Counted from the first letter of the stretch, positions 39,117 to 49,060 are shown. The stretch: 64,000 nucleotides of DNA from Opitutaceae bacterium (GCA_030648295.1 JAUSID010000167.1:1-64000), one strand, 5' to 3'. Notes: generated from the letters alone by a model not told the origin. Translations and numbers: made by a program.

Positions 39117-39370
39117 TTCTGGTTTCGCGTTTCGGGTTTCGGGTTTCGAATTCTGGGTTCTGGGTTTTGGGTTCTGAGTTCAGAGTTCTGAGTATCGCGT
39201 TCCTCCGATCATCCGATCATCCGATCATCCGATCATCCGATCATCCGATCATCCGATCATCCGATCATCCGACCATCCGCTCCTCCGCTCCTCCGCTCCT
39301 CCGCTCCTCCGCTCCTCCGCTCCTCCGCGCCTCCGTCCCTCCGCGCCTCCGCTCCTCCACTCCTCCGTCC
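39117..39370. repeat. Composite heptamer ((TTCTGGG)-type) then octamer (CCGATCAT / CCGCTCCT) tandem array
   Basis: 39117-39196 degenerate heptamers; 39201-39370 octamers with 8 consecutive GATC. Confidence 0.93.
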
Positions 39371-39453
39371 GCCACCCACGGATTGCGCGTCGCGCGCAAT
39401 CCGGAAGAAAGGAGTTGCGGCCGTTTTTTTCGTCCGCCGATACTCACCCTCTC

Positions 39454-40617
39454 ATGAAACACGTTCGTCTCGGCATCGTTGGACTGGGCAACATCGGCAA
39501 GTTTCACACCAGTTACCTGCTCGATAACAAAATCAAGCGGTGCAAGCTGACGGCCGTCAGCGATGCGTTTGCGCCGAGCCTGGAAGCCTTCAAGGGCCGC
39601 GGCGACCTGAAGACCTTCGCGAACTGCGAGGAGATGATTCGCTCGGGGGAAATCGATGCGCTGGTCATCGCGACACCGCACTTTCTCCACACCACGATCG
39701 GCATCGACGCGCTGAAGAACGGGCTGCACATCATGGTCGAGAAGCCGATTTCGGCCCACAAGGCCGACGCCGAGCGTCTAATCGCAACGGCGAAGCAGCA
39801 CCCGAAACAGGTTTTCGCGGGAATGTTCCAGATGCGCGTCGAACCGCGTTACCAGAAGATTCGAACGCTGATCCAGACGGGCGAGATCGGTGACCTGGTC
39901 CGGATTAACTGGATCATCACGGACTGGTTCCGCACCGAAGCGTACTACGCGAGCGGCGGCTGGCGGGCGACGTGGAAGGGCGAAGGCGGCGGCGTCTTGC
40001 TCAACCAGTGCCTGCACCAGCTCGACATGCTGCAATGGCTCTGCGGGATGCCCGACAAGGTCCGCGGCTTCTGCCAGCTCGGCCGCTTCCACAACATCGA
40101 GGTCGAGGACAACATCACCACCTACCTGGAGTGGAAGAACAAGGCCACGGGCGTGTTCATCTCTTCGACGGGAGAGGCCCCCGGCACCAACCGGCTCGAA
40201 TTGTGCGGCACGCGTGGAAAGCTCGTACTCGAAAACAACAAGCTTACCTTCACGCGGAACGACGCCGACATGATCGAGTTCAGCAAGACGTCGGCGAGTG
40301 GGTTCGCGAAGCCCGACGTCTGGAACGTCGACATCCCGCTGGAAAATGCAGCCAACCCGCACGCGGTGCTGATTCAGAACTTTGTCGATGCAATCCTCGA
40401 TGGCACGCCGCTGATCGCGCCGGGTGAACAGGGCATGGGCTCCGTCGAGTTGGCGAACGTGCTCCTCTACTCCTCGCTCATCGACGACACCGTGCAGCTG
40501 CCGATGGACAGCGAGGCGTGGGAAAAGAAATTGAACCAGCTGATCGCGGAGTCGCGCCATGAGAAAAAAGTGATTCAGACGACGGCCGAAGATTTCACGA
40601 AATCGTTCAACCGGTAG
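39454..40617 (+). CDS. Gfo/Idh/MocA family oxidoreductase
   Basis: VRLGIVGLGNIGKFHTSYL, HIMVEKPISAHKADAERLI. Confidence 0.95.
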   Translation: MKHVRLGIVGLGNIGKFHTSYLLDNKIKRCKLTAVSDAFAPSLEAFKGRGDLKTFANCEEMIRSGEIDALVIATPHFLHTTIGIDALKNGLHIMVEKPISAHKADAERLIATAKQHPKQVFAGMFQMRVEPRYQKIRTLIQTGEIGDLVRINWIITDWFRTEAYYASGGWRATWKGEGGGVLLNQCLHQLDMLQWLCGMPDKVRGFCQLGRFHNIEVEDNITTYLEWKNKATGVFISSTGEAPGTNRLELCGTRGKLVLENNKLTFTRNDADMIEFSKTSASGFAKPDVWNVDIPLENAANPHAVLIQNFVDAILDGTPLIAPGEQGMGSVELANVLLYSSLIDDTVQLPMDSEAWEKKLNQLIAESRHEKKVIQTTAEDFTKSFNR

Positions 40618-40739
40618 GTCCGGCCTTCGGCCTGACCTAAGCGATGCTGCGGCAACCGCAGCATCGTGGAGCCAGGCGCAACCCGTGGCACGGGCGAGAC
40701 GCCCGCGCTCCCAGGAAGCAGCACCACTTGAGCCACGCC

Positions 40740-42305
40740 CTACGGTGATTCCAATACCAGCACCCAATCATCGCCGCCGGATGGCGGCGTGAGATTCTGT
40801 CCGTCGTGTGTCGTACCAGCGCCCTGACGCCGGCCGCTCCGCGCGTCGATCCAGGTCATCGAGAACCCGCGCCGTGCGGCCACGGCCGCCTCGTCGAGCT
40901 GAACGGAGACCGGGGCGCTGCGGTCGAGGTACACCGCGTAGTACTTTCCCGGATCGGCCAGGCAGAACGCGTGTTCGCCGATCAACAGATCATGGCGCGG
41001 TCGCAATCGGCCGAACGGGAGCGTCGCGCATACATCCCACGCGCGCTTGATCACGTCGTGCCGGTCCTGCCGGCAGTCCTTCGAATCGAGCGTGCCGCTG
41101 AACCCGGTGGACGAGTCGCCGTTGTTGTCGGCGAACACCAGCGCCGCCGCGGAAAAGTGAATCACGAAGGTGTTCTTTCGCAGTTCGTCGTCGGAGTAGT
41201 CCCGCTGGTTCGCGCGAATGTGGTTCACGTTGCCGGACCAGAGCGTCTCCTGCGCCAGCAGCGGTTTTTCCGGATGATGGCTGGCGAGCAGCCCCCGGCT
41301 CAACCGCACCCGATCGAGCGTCTTCGGCCCCTGCAACGTGCCGAATGTCGTCCACGGTTCGTCGCGATATTCATCAGCCCCGGTGCGGTTGTGCACCGAA
41401 ACCGGATGCCTGAAAACATTCAGCCGTTGGAGCTCGCCGCCAACTCGCGCCAGCTCCGGAAGGGTGTAAAACGGTCTGCCGCGCAGCAGCGGTTCCGGCC
41501 CGGCGACATTCAGCAGCACATTCCAATAGGCACCAAGCCGGGCATACGTGTAACGAAGGTACACGTCTTGGTCCGCCGGTTCGCGCGGAAAGCTCGCATC
41601 GCGACCGAAGAAGCCCGCGAACGGAAACACCATGACGCCGCGTCGCGCGAGCTCATCGAGGATTATTTCCATCCGCCGGTATTCCGCTGGATCGAGGGGC
41701 CAGAGCCGCGGCGTGTCCCAACCCGCACCTCGGCCGCTGCTGGTGCGATTCAAATAGTGGCTCGCGATCGAAAGCAGGTTGTAGCCCTGTCGCTGCGCCC
41801 AATCGAGGAATGCCGCGCGCTTTCCCCCATCGCGTGGATCCACCGCGTCATCCCAGTTCCGGGCAAAAAATCGATCACCGATGTGCAGCCCGCGGATGAG
41901 CGCCGCGTCGCCTCCATTGAATCCAAACCACATCGGGTTGGTCGCGTGGACCGTCAGCATGCCGGGTCGGTCAGAGCGCGTGCACTCGAACGTCCCTTCG
42001 GCGCCGCGCGCCCCGTCGGAAAACGTGGCGACATATCGCCAGGTGCCAACCAGGTCCGGCATGAACCGCAGCCGCCACGTCGTGCCGCCGTCGTAAAAGC
42101 CCCAGAACGTCTGTCGTCTGCCGTCGGGTGCCGTAAACGCCGCGTCGAGTGAGACGTCGCGATACGGGTCGCCGTAAGTGCGACGGTTCTCGATCGCGAT
42201 CTCGAAGCGGTCCCACTGTTTGACGACCGGCGGCGAAGTGGCGGCATGCGCCAGCCCGAACGTGATGAAGCCAATGAGCGCAGCGAGAGAGAGGCGGCGT
42301 TTCAT
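40740..42305 (-). CDS. DUF5060-containing putative glycoside hydrolase
   Basis: N-terminal VKQWDRFEIAIENRRTYGDPYRDVSLDAAFTAPDGR...WRLRFMPDLVGTWRY; GH-like FNGGDAALIRGLHIGDRFFARNWDD core. Confidence 0.82.
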   Translation of the reverse strand: MKRRLSLAALIGFITFGLAHAATSPPVVKQWDRFEIAIENRRTYGDPYRDVSLDAAFTAPDGRRQTFWGFYDGGTTWRLRFMPDLVGTWRYVATFSDGARGAEGTFECTRSDRPGMLTVHATNPMWFGFNGGDAALIRGLHIGDRFFARNWDDAVDPRDGGKRAAFLDWAQRQGYNLLSIASHYLNRTSSGRGAGWDTPRLWPLDPAEYRRMEIILDELARRGVMVFPFAGFFGRDASFPREPADQDVYLRYTYARLGAYWNVLLNVAGPEPLLRGRPFYTLPELARVGGELQRLNVFRHPVSVHNRTGADEYRDEPWTTFGTLQGPKTLDRVRLSRGLLASHHPEKPLLAQETLWSGNVNHIRANQRDYSDDELRKNTFVIHFSAAALVFADNNGDSSTGFSGTLDSKDCRQDRHDVIKRAWDVCATLPFGRLRPRHDLLIGEHAFCLADPGKYYAVYLDRSAPVSVQLDEAAVAARRGFSMTWIDARSGRRQGAGTTHDGQNLTPPSGGDDWVLVLESP

Positions 42306-42427
42306 ACGACCCACAGGGTGCACGCGCCGGGGCACGTGACCAGCCTTTGGAAGAGACCCGCCGCCCACGCGTACCGGGCGGAGCCGGCCCCTCCATGAAT
42401 GCACACCGATTATTTCGGACCCTCGTA

Positions 42428-42541
42428 CCTGGAGGGACGACCTCCGCGTCGCCCGCTACACTTCGGCATGGTTTCCCGATTTTCAGCACCACGATGTGCT
42501 TTTTCTCACGCCCGCGGACCGGGCGGAGCCCGTCCCTCCAT
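42428..42541. repeat. Family H paired palindrome, overlapping the 3' end of the Tm-1-like CDS
   Basis: CCTGGAGGGACGACCTCCGCGTCGCCCGC ... GGACCGGGCGGAGCCCGTCCCTCCAT. Confidence 0.7.
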
Positions 42542-43786
42542 GAATGCACTCTCACTCCGCGGTGCATCGATATTCCGCAACAACGCGTCCGCACACGCGC
42601 GGGCAAAAACCGGATCATTAATCTCCAGTTCCATCTCCACGACTGGAATCCCGGGGCGCAGAGATTTGCGTACCGCCGCGAACAGCGCCTCGTCCGCCTC
42701 CGGATCGTGGAACGGCTGCCCGGGCGCGCTGATGATACTGATGGCGCGACGCGGCAGCAGCACGGTGACGGGAGCGAGGTAGCGGTTCACCTTTTCCGCG
42801 ATGATTCGTCCGAGTTCGGCGCATTCCGCCGGCGTCGTCCGCATCAACGTGACCTGCGGGTTGTGCTGATAAAAACGGCGGTCGGAAAATCTGGCCGGCA
42901 CGCTCGCGCGTTCGCCGAAGTTCACCATGTCGAGGCAACCCGGCGCGATGATCGCCGGCACCCTCGCCTTCGCCGCCGCGTCGAGCCGCTCGCGTCCGGC
43001 CCCAAGGATGCCACCGACTAGTTCGTCCGCCCATTCGGTGGTCGTGATGTCGAGCACGCCCGCCACCAGGCCGCTCGCAATCAGCGCCTCCATGCCCCGG
43101 CCGCCCGTTCCGGTGGCGTGAAACACGAGGACCTCGTAGCCCGCGGCCTCGATGATGCGCTTCGCCTCGGTCACGCACGCCGTGGTGTTGCCAAACATGC
43201 TCGCGACGACGAGCGGTTTGTCGGATGACGTGCGGCCGCGGCGTTTCTCCGCGGCCGCCACCATCCCGCAGATCGCGCCCGCCGCGTTTTCGAAAATGGC
43301 GCGCGACACGCGATTGATGCCGGCGACGTCCACGACCGCGGGAAACATCACCAGATCCGAGGTTCCGACATACGCGGCCGTGTTTCCACTCGCGAGCGTC
43401 GACACCATCAGCTTGGGAAACCCAAGCGGCAGCGCCCGCATCGCAGCAGTTGCGATGGCCGTACCGCCTCCTCCGCCCAGCGAAATAATGCCGTGGATTT
43501 TTCCCTCGGCCGCGAGTCCCGCAACGACGCACGCCGCACCGCGGCCCATCAGTGCCACGCACTCGCCCCGATCCTTGCGCGCGAGAATCTCGCGCCAGTT
43601 ATCATCTCCGGTCGCAGCCACCTGCGCCGCCGGAATGTCTGCCGCGAGCGCCGGCGTGCCCATGCTGCCCGCGTCAATCAACTTCGTGTCGAAACCCTGC
43701 CGGCGGATGGCGTCCGCGATGAACGCATGCTCCGGCCCCTTGGTATCGAACGTGCCGAGAATCGCGATGGTCGGGGGTGACGGCAT
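42506..43786 (-). CDS. Tm-1-like ATP-binding domain protein (UPF0261)
   Basis: MPSPPTIAILGTFDTKGPEHAFIADAIRRQG, ISLGGGGGTAIATAAMRALPLGFPKLMVSTLASGNTAAYVG, VLVFHATGTGGRGMEALI. Confidence 0.93.
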   Translation of the reverse strand: MPSPPTIAILGTFDTKGPEHAFIADAIRRQGFDTKLIDAGSMGTPALAADIPAAQVAATGDDNWREILARKDRGECVALMGRGAACVVAGLAAEGKIHGIISLGGGGGTAIATAAMRALPLGFPKLMVSTLASGNTAAYVGTSDLVMFPAVVDVAGINRVSRAIFENAAGAICGMVAAAEKRRGRTSSDKPLVVASMFGNTTACVTEAKRIIEAAGYEVLVFHATGTGGRGMEALIASGLVAGVLDITTTEWADELVGGILGAGRERLDAAAKARVPAIIAPGCLDMVNFGERASVPARFSDRRFYQHNPQVTLMRTTPAECAELGRIIAEKVNRYLAPVTVLLPRRAISIISAPGQPFHDPEADEALFAAVRKSLRPGIPVVEMELEINDPVFARACADALLRNIDAPRSESAFMEGRAPPGPRA

Positions 43787-43795
43787 GCGGGTTTT

Positions 43796-43978
43796 GAGTT
43801 TTGGGTTTTGAGTTTTGGGTTCTGGGTTCTGGGTTCTGGGTTTGGCGTTCTTCTGACCTCTGGCCTCTGACCTCTGTCCTCTGGCCTCTGGCTTCTGGCT
43901 TCTGGCTTCTGTCCCTCCGACCCTCCGCGCCTCCGACCCTCCGTCCCCCCGTCCCTCCGCCCCTCAGCCCCTCCGCTA
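43796..43978. repeat. Composite heptamer ((TTCTGGG)/(CTCTGGC)) then octamer (CCGNCCCT) tandem array
   Basis: GGGTTCTGGGTTCTGGGTTCTGGG...CCTCTGGCCTCTGGCTTCTGGCTTCTGG...CCCTCCGACCCTCCGCGCCTCCGACCCTCCG. Confidence 0.88.
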
Positions 43979-46900
43979 CTTCCCGCCCGCCCATTTCACC
44001 GCGTTCGCGAGGAGTGTCTTGTACGCATCCATATCGTGGACACGCTGGTCGTGGCCGATCGTGATGCCGACGATCCGCGCCTTCTCGTGCCCGGTGATCC
44101 ACACCGCGGGGTGCGGCTGCTTGAACCTCAGGCTCGGCGACGTCTCGGCCAGCACCGTGATTGGCGACGTGCCGGGCGGAATCTTGTCCGGCTCCGCGTT
44201 GATATAGTACAGCTCATCCTCGACCTCGAAGCTCGCCGGCACGCCTTTGAGAATCGGATGCTCCGGCCTTAGGGCGTTCACGGTATAGCTTGCGATCTTG
44301 TCGTGTCCGCGCGCTCCACCGCCGACGATCTTCGCGTTAAGCTCGGGCCATTGCGGAAAACCGTACCACGTGCCGGGGTGCAGCATGATGATTCCCTTCC
44401 CCGCCGCTGCGAAATCGAAAACCGCTCTCCGATACTGCGGTGTGTCGAAGAATTTTCGGTTCACGCTTATGACCGCCACATCGGCCTCGCGCAGCGCGGT
44501 CGCCGCCTGATCCCGATCTTCCGTATAATTCACGCTGAAGCCGGCCGCCTTCAGCGTCGCGGTGTCGGTCTCCCCGAAGAACTTCGCGAAATTGTGCGAA
44601 CTGCCGCCGGTGACAATCAGCACCTTCGTCTTGCCCGACTCCCACCGGATGGCCGTGGGATCCGGCAATGGAGCGTCACCGCGCCCGCCCTCCTTCGGAC
44701 CCTCCGCTGCGGCGGATTGCGCAGCCGCCGCGGTCGCCGCGCCCGGACTCGCAGAGGCAGAGCGGGAAGCCTGCGCCATGACCGCTCGCTCGCCCACGCC
44801 CACAACTGAATTGGCGGCCCGCAGCCCGGCTCGGGTCGGCTCGCTGGCGATCGCTGCTACCGCGGCGGAAGCGGGCTCCGCGCCCGCCGTGATCGCGACG
44901 GTGCACGGCACGATGTCGTTGTCGAAGCTCTCCAGCGCGACTTTCGCCAGCGCGCCACGCCTCCCGAGGTTCAGCGCAAAATAGCGAAGCTGCCCGCGCT
45001 TGGTGAAATCGCCCGCGTCCACGCTCTGCGGCACGTTGGCCCGGCCAATGTAGTCCGCGAAATGTTCGCCGTTCTTCAGCACGTGCTCCTCGGTGGTTCC
45101 ATCCGCGAACGTCACGATGACTTTCAGCGCCGGCCGGCCGCGCCCGGCATCACCGCCATACGGCCACGCCCATCCGCCCACCCCGCCGAGGAAATGCAGG
45201 CTTGCCGTCGTCATGCGCGTGTTGATCTCGACGTGTCGCGGAAACTGTTCCGAAACATTGTTCCGGCCGGGTCCGCCCTTCAGCGCGATGAAATTCATTC
45301 CGTTCGGCGCCTTCGCCGGATCCATGACGAAGAAGGGAACGCCCGCGACCGTCACGTTGCCGAACTTGTGCAACGTGATGGTCTCGTCGCGCTCGTCCTC
45401 GCGCCGAAACGCACCGCGCCGGCTGTCCGCCGTGTAGGCATCGCGCAAATCCAGCACGCGGAATTTCTGGTCCGCGCCGCACATGAATGCGAGCAGGTCG
45501 CGCAAGCCTTCGGATCCGAGACCCTCGAGCCCCTCCGGCATCAGCGATCGCCGCGTGTTTTCGCGCGACGCGATGTCATCCTTCCGGATTTCGATCTCCC
45601 CGCCGGCATGGCGCAACGTCATCGACGCGGCGTTCTCGCTCGCGACGATGCCGCTGTGAATTTCGCCCTTCTTCGTCGTGACGTTCCACTGGAAGAAGCT
45701 CGCGTCGACCTCGCGGTTGGGATCGACGATGTGAACCAGAAGTTCGCTCGGCCCGTGCGCGCCCATGCCGTGCAACGGTGGCCCGACGTCGCTCAAACCG
45801 AGATCGCCAAATTTGTGGCAGGCCGAACAGGCCGCCGTGAATAGCGTCCGGCCCTTCGCCGGGTCACCGGGTTTTTCAACTTCGGCCGTCAGCCGCGCGA
45901 TCAGTTCGTTCTTTTGTTTCGTCTGCGGATTCAGCGTTTCGAGCAACGCGGCCGCCTGCCTCGCCACCTGCCGGCTCGGATGCGTGCGCAGACGCGACAG
46001 GTTTGCCGGTCCAAGCTTCGCCGGATTCACCCGCCCATCCTTGATCGCGACGAGGAGCGCAAGAGCAGATTCCGCGCGTTTGACGAGCTGATCGAGTGCC
46101 ACGGCCGAATTCGTCCGCGCCAGGACATCGACGAGCACCGCGGCGACGTCCGGCCCGGCATCATCGCCCAGCGCAGTGATCAGCCGGCCCGAGAGTCCCT
46201 CGGTTGTGCCTGGCGCTGCCAGGATCGTCGCAATGCCTTTCAGCGTTTCGACGCGCAGCGAAGAAATTCCGAGCAGGCTCATTGCGATCTCGGCGCGACG
46301 CTCATCGGAAATTCGCGAATCTGAAACCTCGCGCAGCAGCTCGCGCCCGCGACGGTTCGCCCGCCCGGCCAGGGCGCCAGACTTGTCCCACTGGCCTATA
46401 AGCGGCAGCACCGCGGCCGCTGTGCGCGGCTCCTGGAGCAACCGCTCGAGCGCGGCGGCCAGCGCATTGTCCACCGCCGGTGCGCTACCGCCGCCCTGTC
46501 CCAATCCGCGCAGGATCGTAATCTTCAACTCCGCCGCCGTCACAGGTGCGGCAGCGCACGCCCGCACGAGTTGCGCTGCGTCCGTCGCCGCGTTACCGGA
46601 AAACAGCGCGGTGGCGAATGGCGCCAGCGACGCACTCTTCTCGTGCACCAGCGCATCGGTCAGAAACTCCGTCGCGTGCCCGCTTGCTGCCGCCACCACG
46701 GCGGACTTGGTCCACGCATCGTCGGCTTCGGCAAACCGGGTCAACCACTGCCGTCGGTCGTCGGTTCTGGCGGCATGGCTGGCCTGCTCGAAAACCTGGA
46801 GCGCCTTGCTGCCCATCGGCCGCTTCAGCTGCACGACGCGCGGATTCGAAGCATGATTTTCCTGCGCCAGCCGCCATGCGGTCTGCTTCACCTGCGCGTT

Positions 46901-49060
46901 CGGACTCGTTTCGATCGCGCGGATCAATCCCGCGATGTCGGTTCGATGAAGCACCGGCACTTCGAGCTTCTTCGCGTCCTTGTGCTGCACTTTCCAAATC
47001 CGGCTGAAAAAGTGATCGCGATCCGGCCGGATGGCGGCGTTCGCCGGTCCATGCTGCGGTCCGCGCGTGTCGTTGTGAATCACGGCCTGGTTGTAGAAAT
47101 CGATCACGTAGAGCGCACCATCGGGTCCGACACGCGTTTCGATCGGACGGAACCACAGGTCGCGGCTGCGAATGAACTCGGTCTGCTCGCGGCCTTTTTC
47201 CTTTTCGGTCGTGTAGGTGACTCCCGCGGGTCGGACGAACTGGTGATGCACGAGGTTGATCGTGGGTTCGCCCGTAAAATAGCTGTACCGCCATTTCTCG
47301 GGCCAGGCGCCGCCATCATACACCGCGCAGCCCGACGCAGCCGTGAACTGGCCGACCTGATCGATCTGCACGTACGCCTGCTCCGTCCACGTCATCAGCG
47401 GATATGATTTCTCCCGCGTGATCATTCCATTCGCCGACGTCGTGCCCGCGATTTTCCCCTTCGCCAGCACGTACTCCGGCAGCACGGTGTGGAAGAACAC
47501 GGTTCCGCTCGTCGGCTGCGTCCAGAAAACCTGCCCGTCCCAGGTGATATCCAAACCCCAGGTGTTGCCATTCCGGCTGCTGTATTGCTCGAAGGCACTG
47601 CCATCCGGCTTGAATCGCACCACGCCGCTGCCGTCCGGCCCGAACGTTTTTGTCCCGTCGGCCGAGGTCACATTGCCGCGGCTGTAGCCGTGCGTCGCAT
47701 AAATCCACCCGTCGAGACCCCACCGCAGGTTGTTGATCACCGCGTGCGTGTCCGTCGTGCCGAGACCGGTGTAGAGCTTCGTGCGCTGGTCGGCGACCTG
47801 ATCGCCATTCGTGTCCTCGAGGAACCAGATGTCAGGCGCGCTGCACGCGACGACGCCATTGCGGTGGAAGACGAATCCGGTGACGAGTTCGAGCTTGTCC
47901 GCGAAAACATGTTTTCGGTCCATCACCCCGTCACCGTTCGTGTCACTGAGAATGGAAATTCGATCCTCGGGTTCACGGTCATGCCGTTGCGGATACAGCG
48001 AACCGCTGTCCTTCCACGGCGCCGTGTTGGGAACCCGCCGGCCGTTGGGATACTCTGGTGTTTCCGCCACCCACAACCGGCCTTTTTCATCCCAATCCAT
48101 CGCGATGGCCTTGTGGATCAGCGGCTCGGCTGCAACGAGCGAGAGATTGAACTCGGGATGCACCTCGATCTTCGCGGCGGCGAGATCGGGGCGCGTCGGA
48201 CCGCCCTCGACATAGCGGAGATTGTCGCCCAGCTCATCGGGCCGGCAAAGCACGTCCACGTTCGCGTGCCGGCCGGCCCAGGCGATGCCGCGGAGCAGAA
48301 TCGCGCGGTAGTTCGGCCGGTTGAAATTTTCGTAGAGGTGACCGGGGATCGAGACAAACGCGCGGTACGGTGATGTCGCGCCCTCAATCGTACGCTCGTA
48401 CATCCACATCTGCGGCTGAATATCATAGATGCTGACCTTCTTGCCGCCACCGGTCAGCTCGTCGGCGCGCTTCTGGGATGCGTCGTTGCGCGCGCCGGCG
48501 GCTTTCGGCGTATACGCCGTGGCGAGAACGCGCGCCTGCGGCAGCAAATCCAGGTCGTAATAAATCTCGTCGTTCATCGCCCAGTTTGAGCAGTCCTTCG
48601 TGATCGGGCTGTCCCGGTCGGCGAAATACAGGTGCATCGGCCCTTCCAGCCACTTGGTCGTCCCCTGGCGCCAAGTGCCGCCGACGATGCCCTTGAACCA
48701 CTCCGGATTGCGCGAGACGACGCCGGCGTGAATCGCGACCAATCCGCCGCCGCGTTTGAGAAACTCATCGAGGTTCCGGCGATCCTCGGCCGCGGAAATG
48801 TTGCCGGCCTCCTGCGCGTGCAGGATCAAAACATCCGTTTGCTCCAACTGCGCCCGGGTGGGAAACGCGTCCGCGCCAGTGGCGCGCGCGCCGCGATCGT
48901 TCAGCATCGGCACCCACTCGCGCAGGAAACGAGGATAATCGTGTGCTCCCGGCCCGTGCGATTTGGGACCGGAGCGAATGAACACACGCAATGGTGCATC
49001 CGCCGCCGCGACGAGAAGGGGAGCGGCAAAAAACAATGCGATCAGCAGAAACCGTTTCAT
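43976..49060 (-). CDS. 1694-aa multidomain protein: ThuA-like / PVC-type dehydrogenase / HEAT / c-type cytochrome / beta-sandwich / second ThuA-like
   Basis: N-term SGPKSHGPGAHDYPRFLREW...LILHAQEAGN...GGGLVAIHAGV; dehydrogenase IAMDWDEKGRLWVAETPEYP...RISILSDTNGDGVMD; CSACH; C-term KVLIVTGGSSHNFAKFF...GKGIIMLHPGTWYG. Confidence 0.9.
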   Translation of the reverse strand: MKRFLLIALFFAAPLLVAAADAPLRVFIRSGPKSHGPGAHDYPRFLREWVPMLNDRGARATGADAFPTRAQLEQTDVLILHAQEAGNISAAEDRRNLDEFLKRGGGLVAIHAGVVSRNPEWFKGIVGGTWRQGTTKWLEGPMHLYFADRDSPITKDCSNWAMNDEIYYDLDLLPQARVLATAYTPKAAGARNDASQKRADELTGGGKKVSIYDIQPQMWMYERTIEGATSPYRAFVSIPGHLYENFNRPNYRAILLRGIAWAGRHANVDVLCRPDELGDNLRYVEGGPTRPDLAAAKIEVHPEFNLSLVAAEPLIHKAIAMDWDEKGRLWVAETPEYPNGRRVPNTAPWKDSGSLYPQRHDREPEDRISILSDTNGDGVMDRKHVFADKLELVTGFVFHRNGVVACSAPDIWFLEDTNGDQVADQRTKLYTGLGTTDTHAVINNLRWGLDGWIYATHGYSRGNVTSADGTKTFGPDGSGVVRFKPDGSAFEQYSSRNGNTWGLDITWDGQVFWTQPTSGTVFFHTVLPEYVLAKGKIAGTTSANGMITREKSYPLMTWTEQAYVQIDQVGQFTAASGCAVYDGGAWPEKWRYSYFTGEPTINLVHHQFVRPAGVTYTTEKEKGREQTEFIRSRDLWFRPIETRVGPDGALYVIDFYNQAVIHNDTRGPQHGPANAAIRPDRDHFFSRIWKVQHKDAKKLEVPVLHRTDIAGLIRAIETSPNAQVKQTAWRLAQENHASNPRVVQLKRPMGSKALQVFEQASHAARTDDRRQWLTRFAEADDAWTKSAVVAAASGHATEFLTDALVHEKSASLAPFATALFSGNAATDAAQLVRACAAAPVTAAELKITILRGLGQGGGSAPAVDNALAAALERLLQEPRTAAAVLPLIGQWDKSGALAGRANRRGRELLREVSDSRISDERRAEIAMSLLGISSLRVETLKGIATILAAPGTTEGLSGRLITALGDDAGPDVAAVLVDVLARTNSAVALDQLVKRAESALALLVAIKDGRVNPAKLGPANLSRLRTHPSRQVARQAAALLETLNPQTKQKNELIARLTAEVEKPGDPAKGRTLFTAACSACHKFGDLGLSDVGPPLHGMGAHGPSELLVHIVDPNREVDASFFQWNVTTKKGEIHSGIVASENAASMTLRHAGGEIEIRKDDIASRENTRRSLMPEGLEGLGSEGLRDLLAFMCGADQKFRVLDLRDAYTADSRRGAFRREDERDETITLHKFGNVTVAGVPFFVMDPAKAPNGMNFIALKGGPGRNNVSEQFPRHVEINTRMTTASLHFLGGVGGWAWPYGGDAGRGRPALKVIVTFADGTTEEHVLKNGEHFADYIGRANVPQSVDAGDFTKRGQLRYFALNLGRRGALAKVALESFDNDIVPCTVAITAGAEPASAAVAAIASEPTRAGLRAANSVVGVGERAVMAQASRSASASPGAATAAAAQSAAAEGPKEGGRGDAPLPDPTAIRWESGKTKVLIVTGGSSHNFAKFFGETDTATLKAAGFSVNYTEDRDQAATALREADVAVISVNRKFFDTPQYRRAVFDFAAAGKGIIMLHPGTWYGFPQWPELNAKIVGGGARGHDKIASYTVNALRPEHPILKGVPASFEVEDELYYINAEPDKIPPGTSPITVLAETSPSLRFKQPHPAVWITGHEKARIVGITIGHDQRVHDMDAYKTLLANAVKWAGGK

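Noticed and set aside
39201-39370. Possible CRISPR array
   Set aside because: 8-bp tandem units with no spacers and no cas genes; it is a microsatellite-like array.
39167-39457. 96-aa ORF SDHPIIRSSDHPIIR...
   Set aside because: Translation of the octamer repeat; no start context or coding support.
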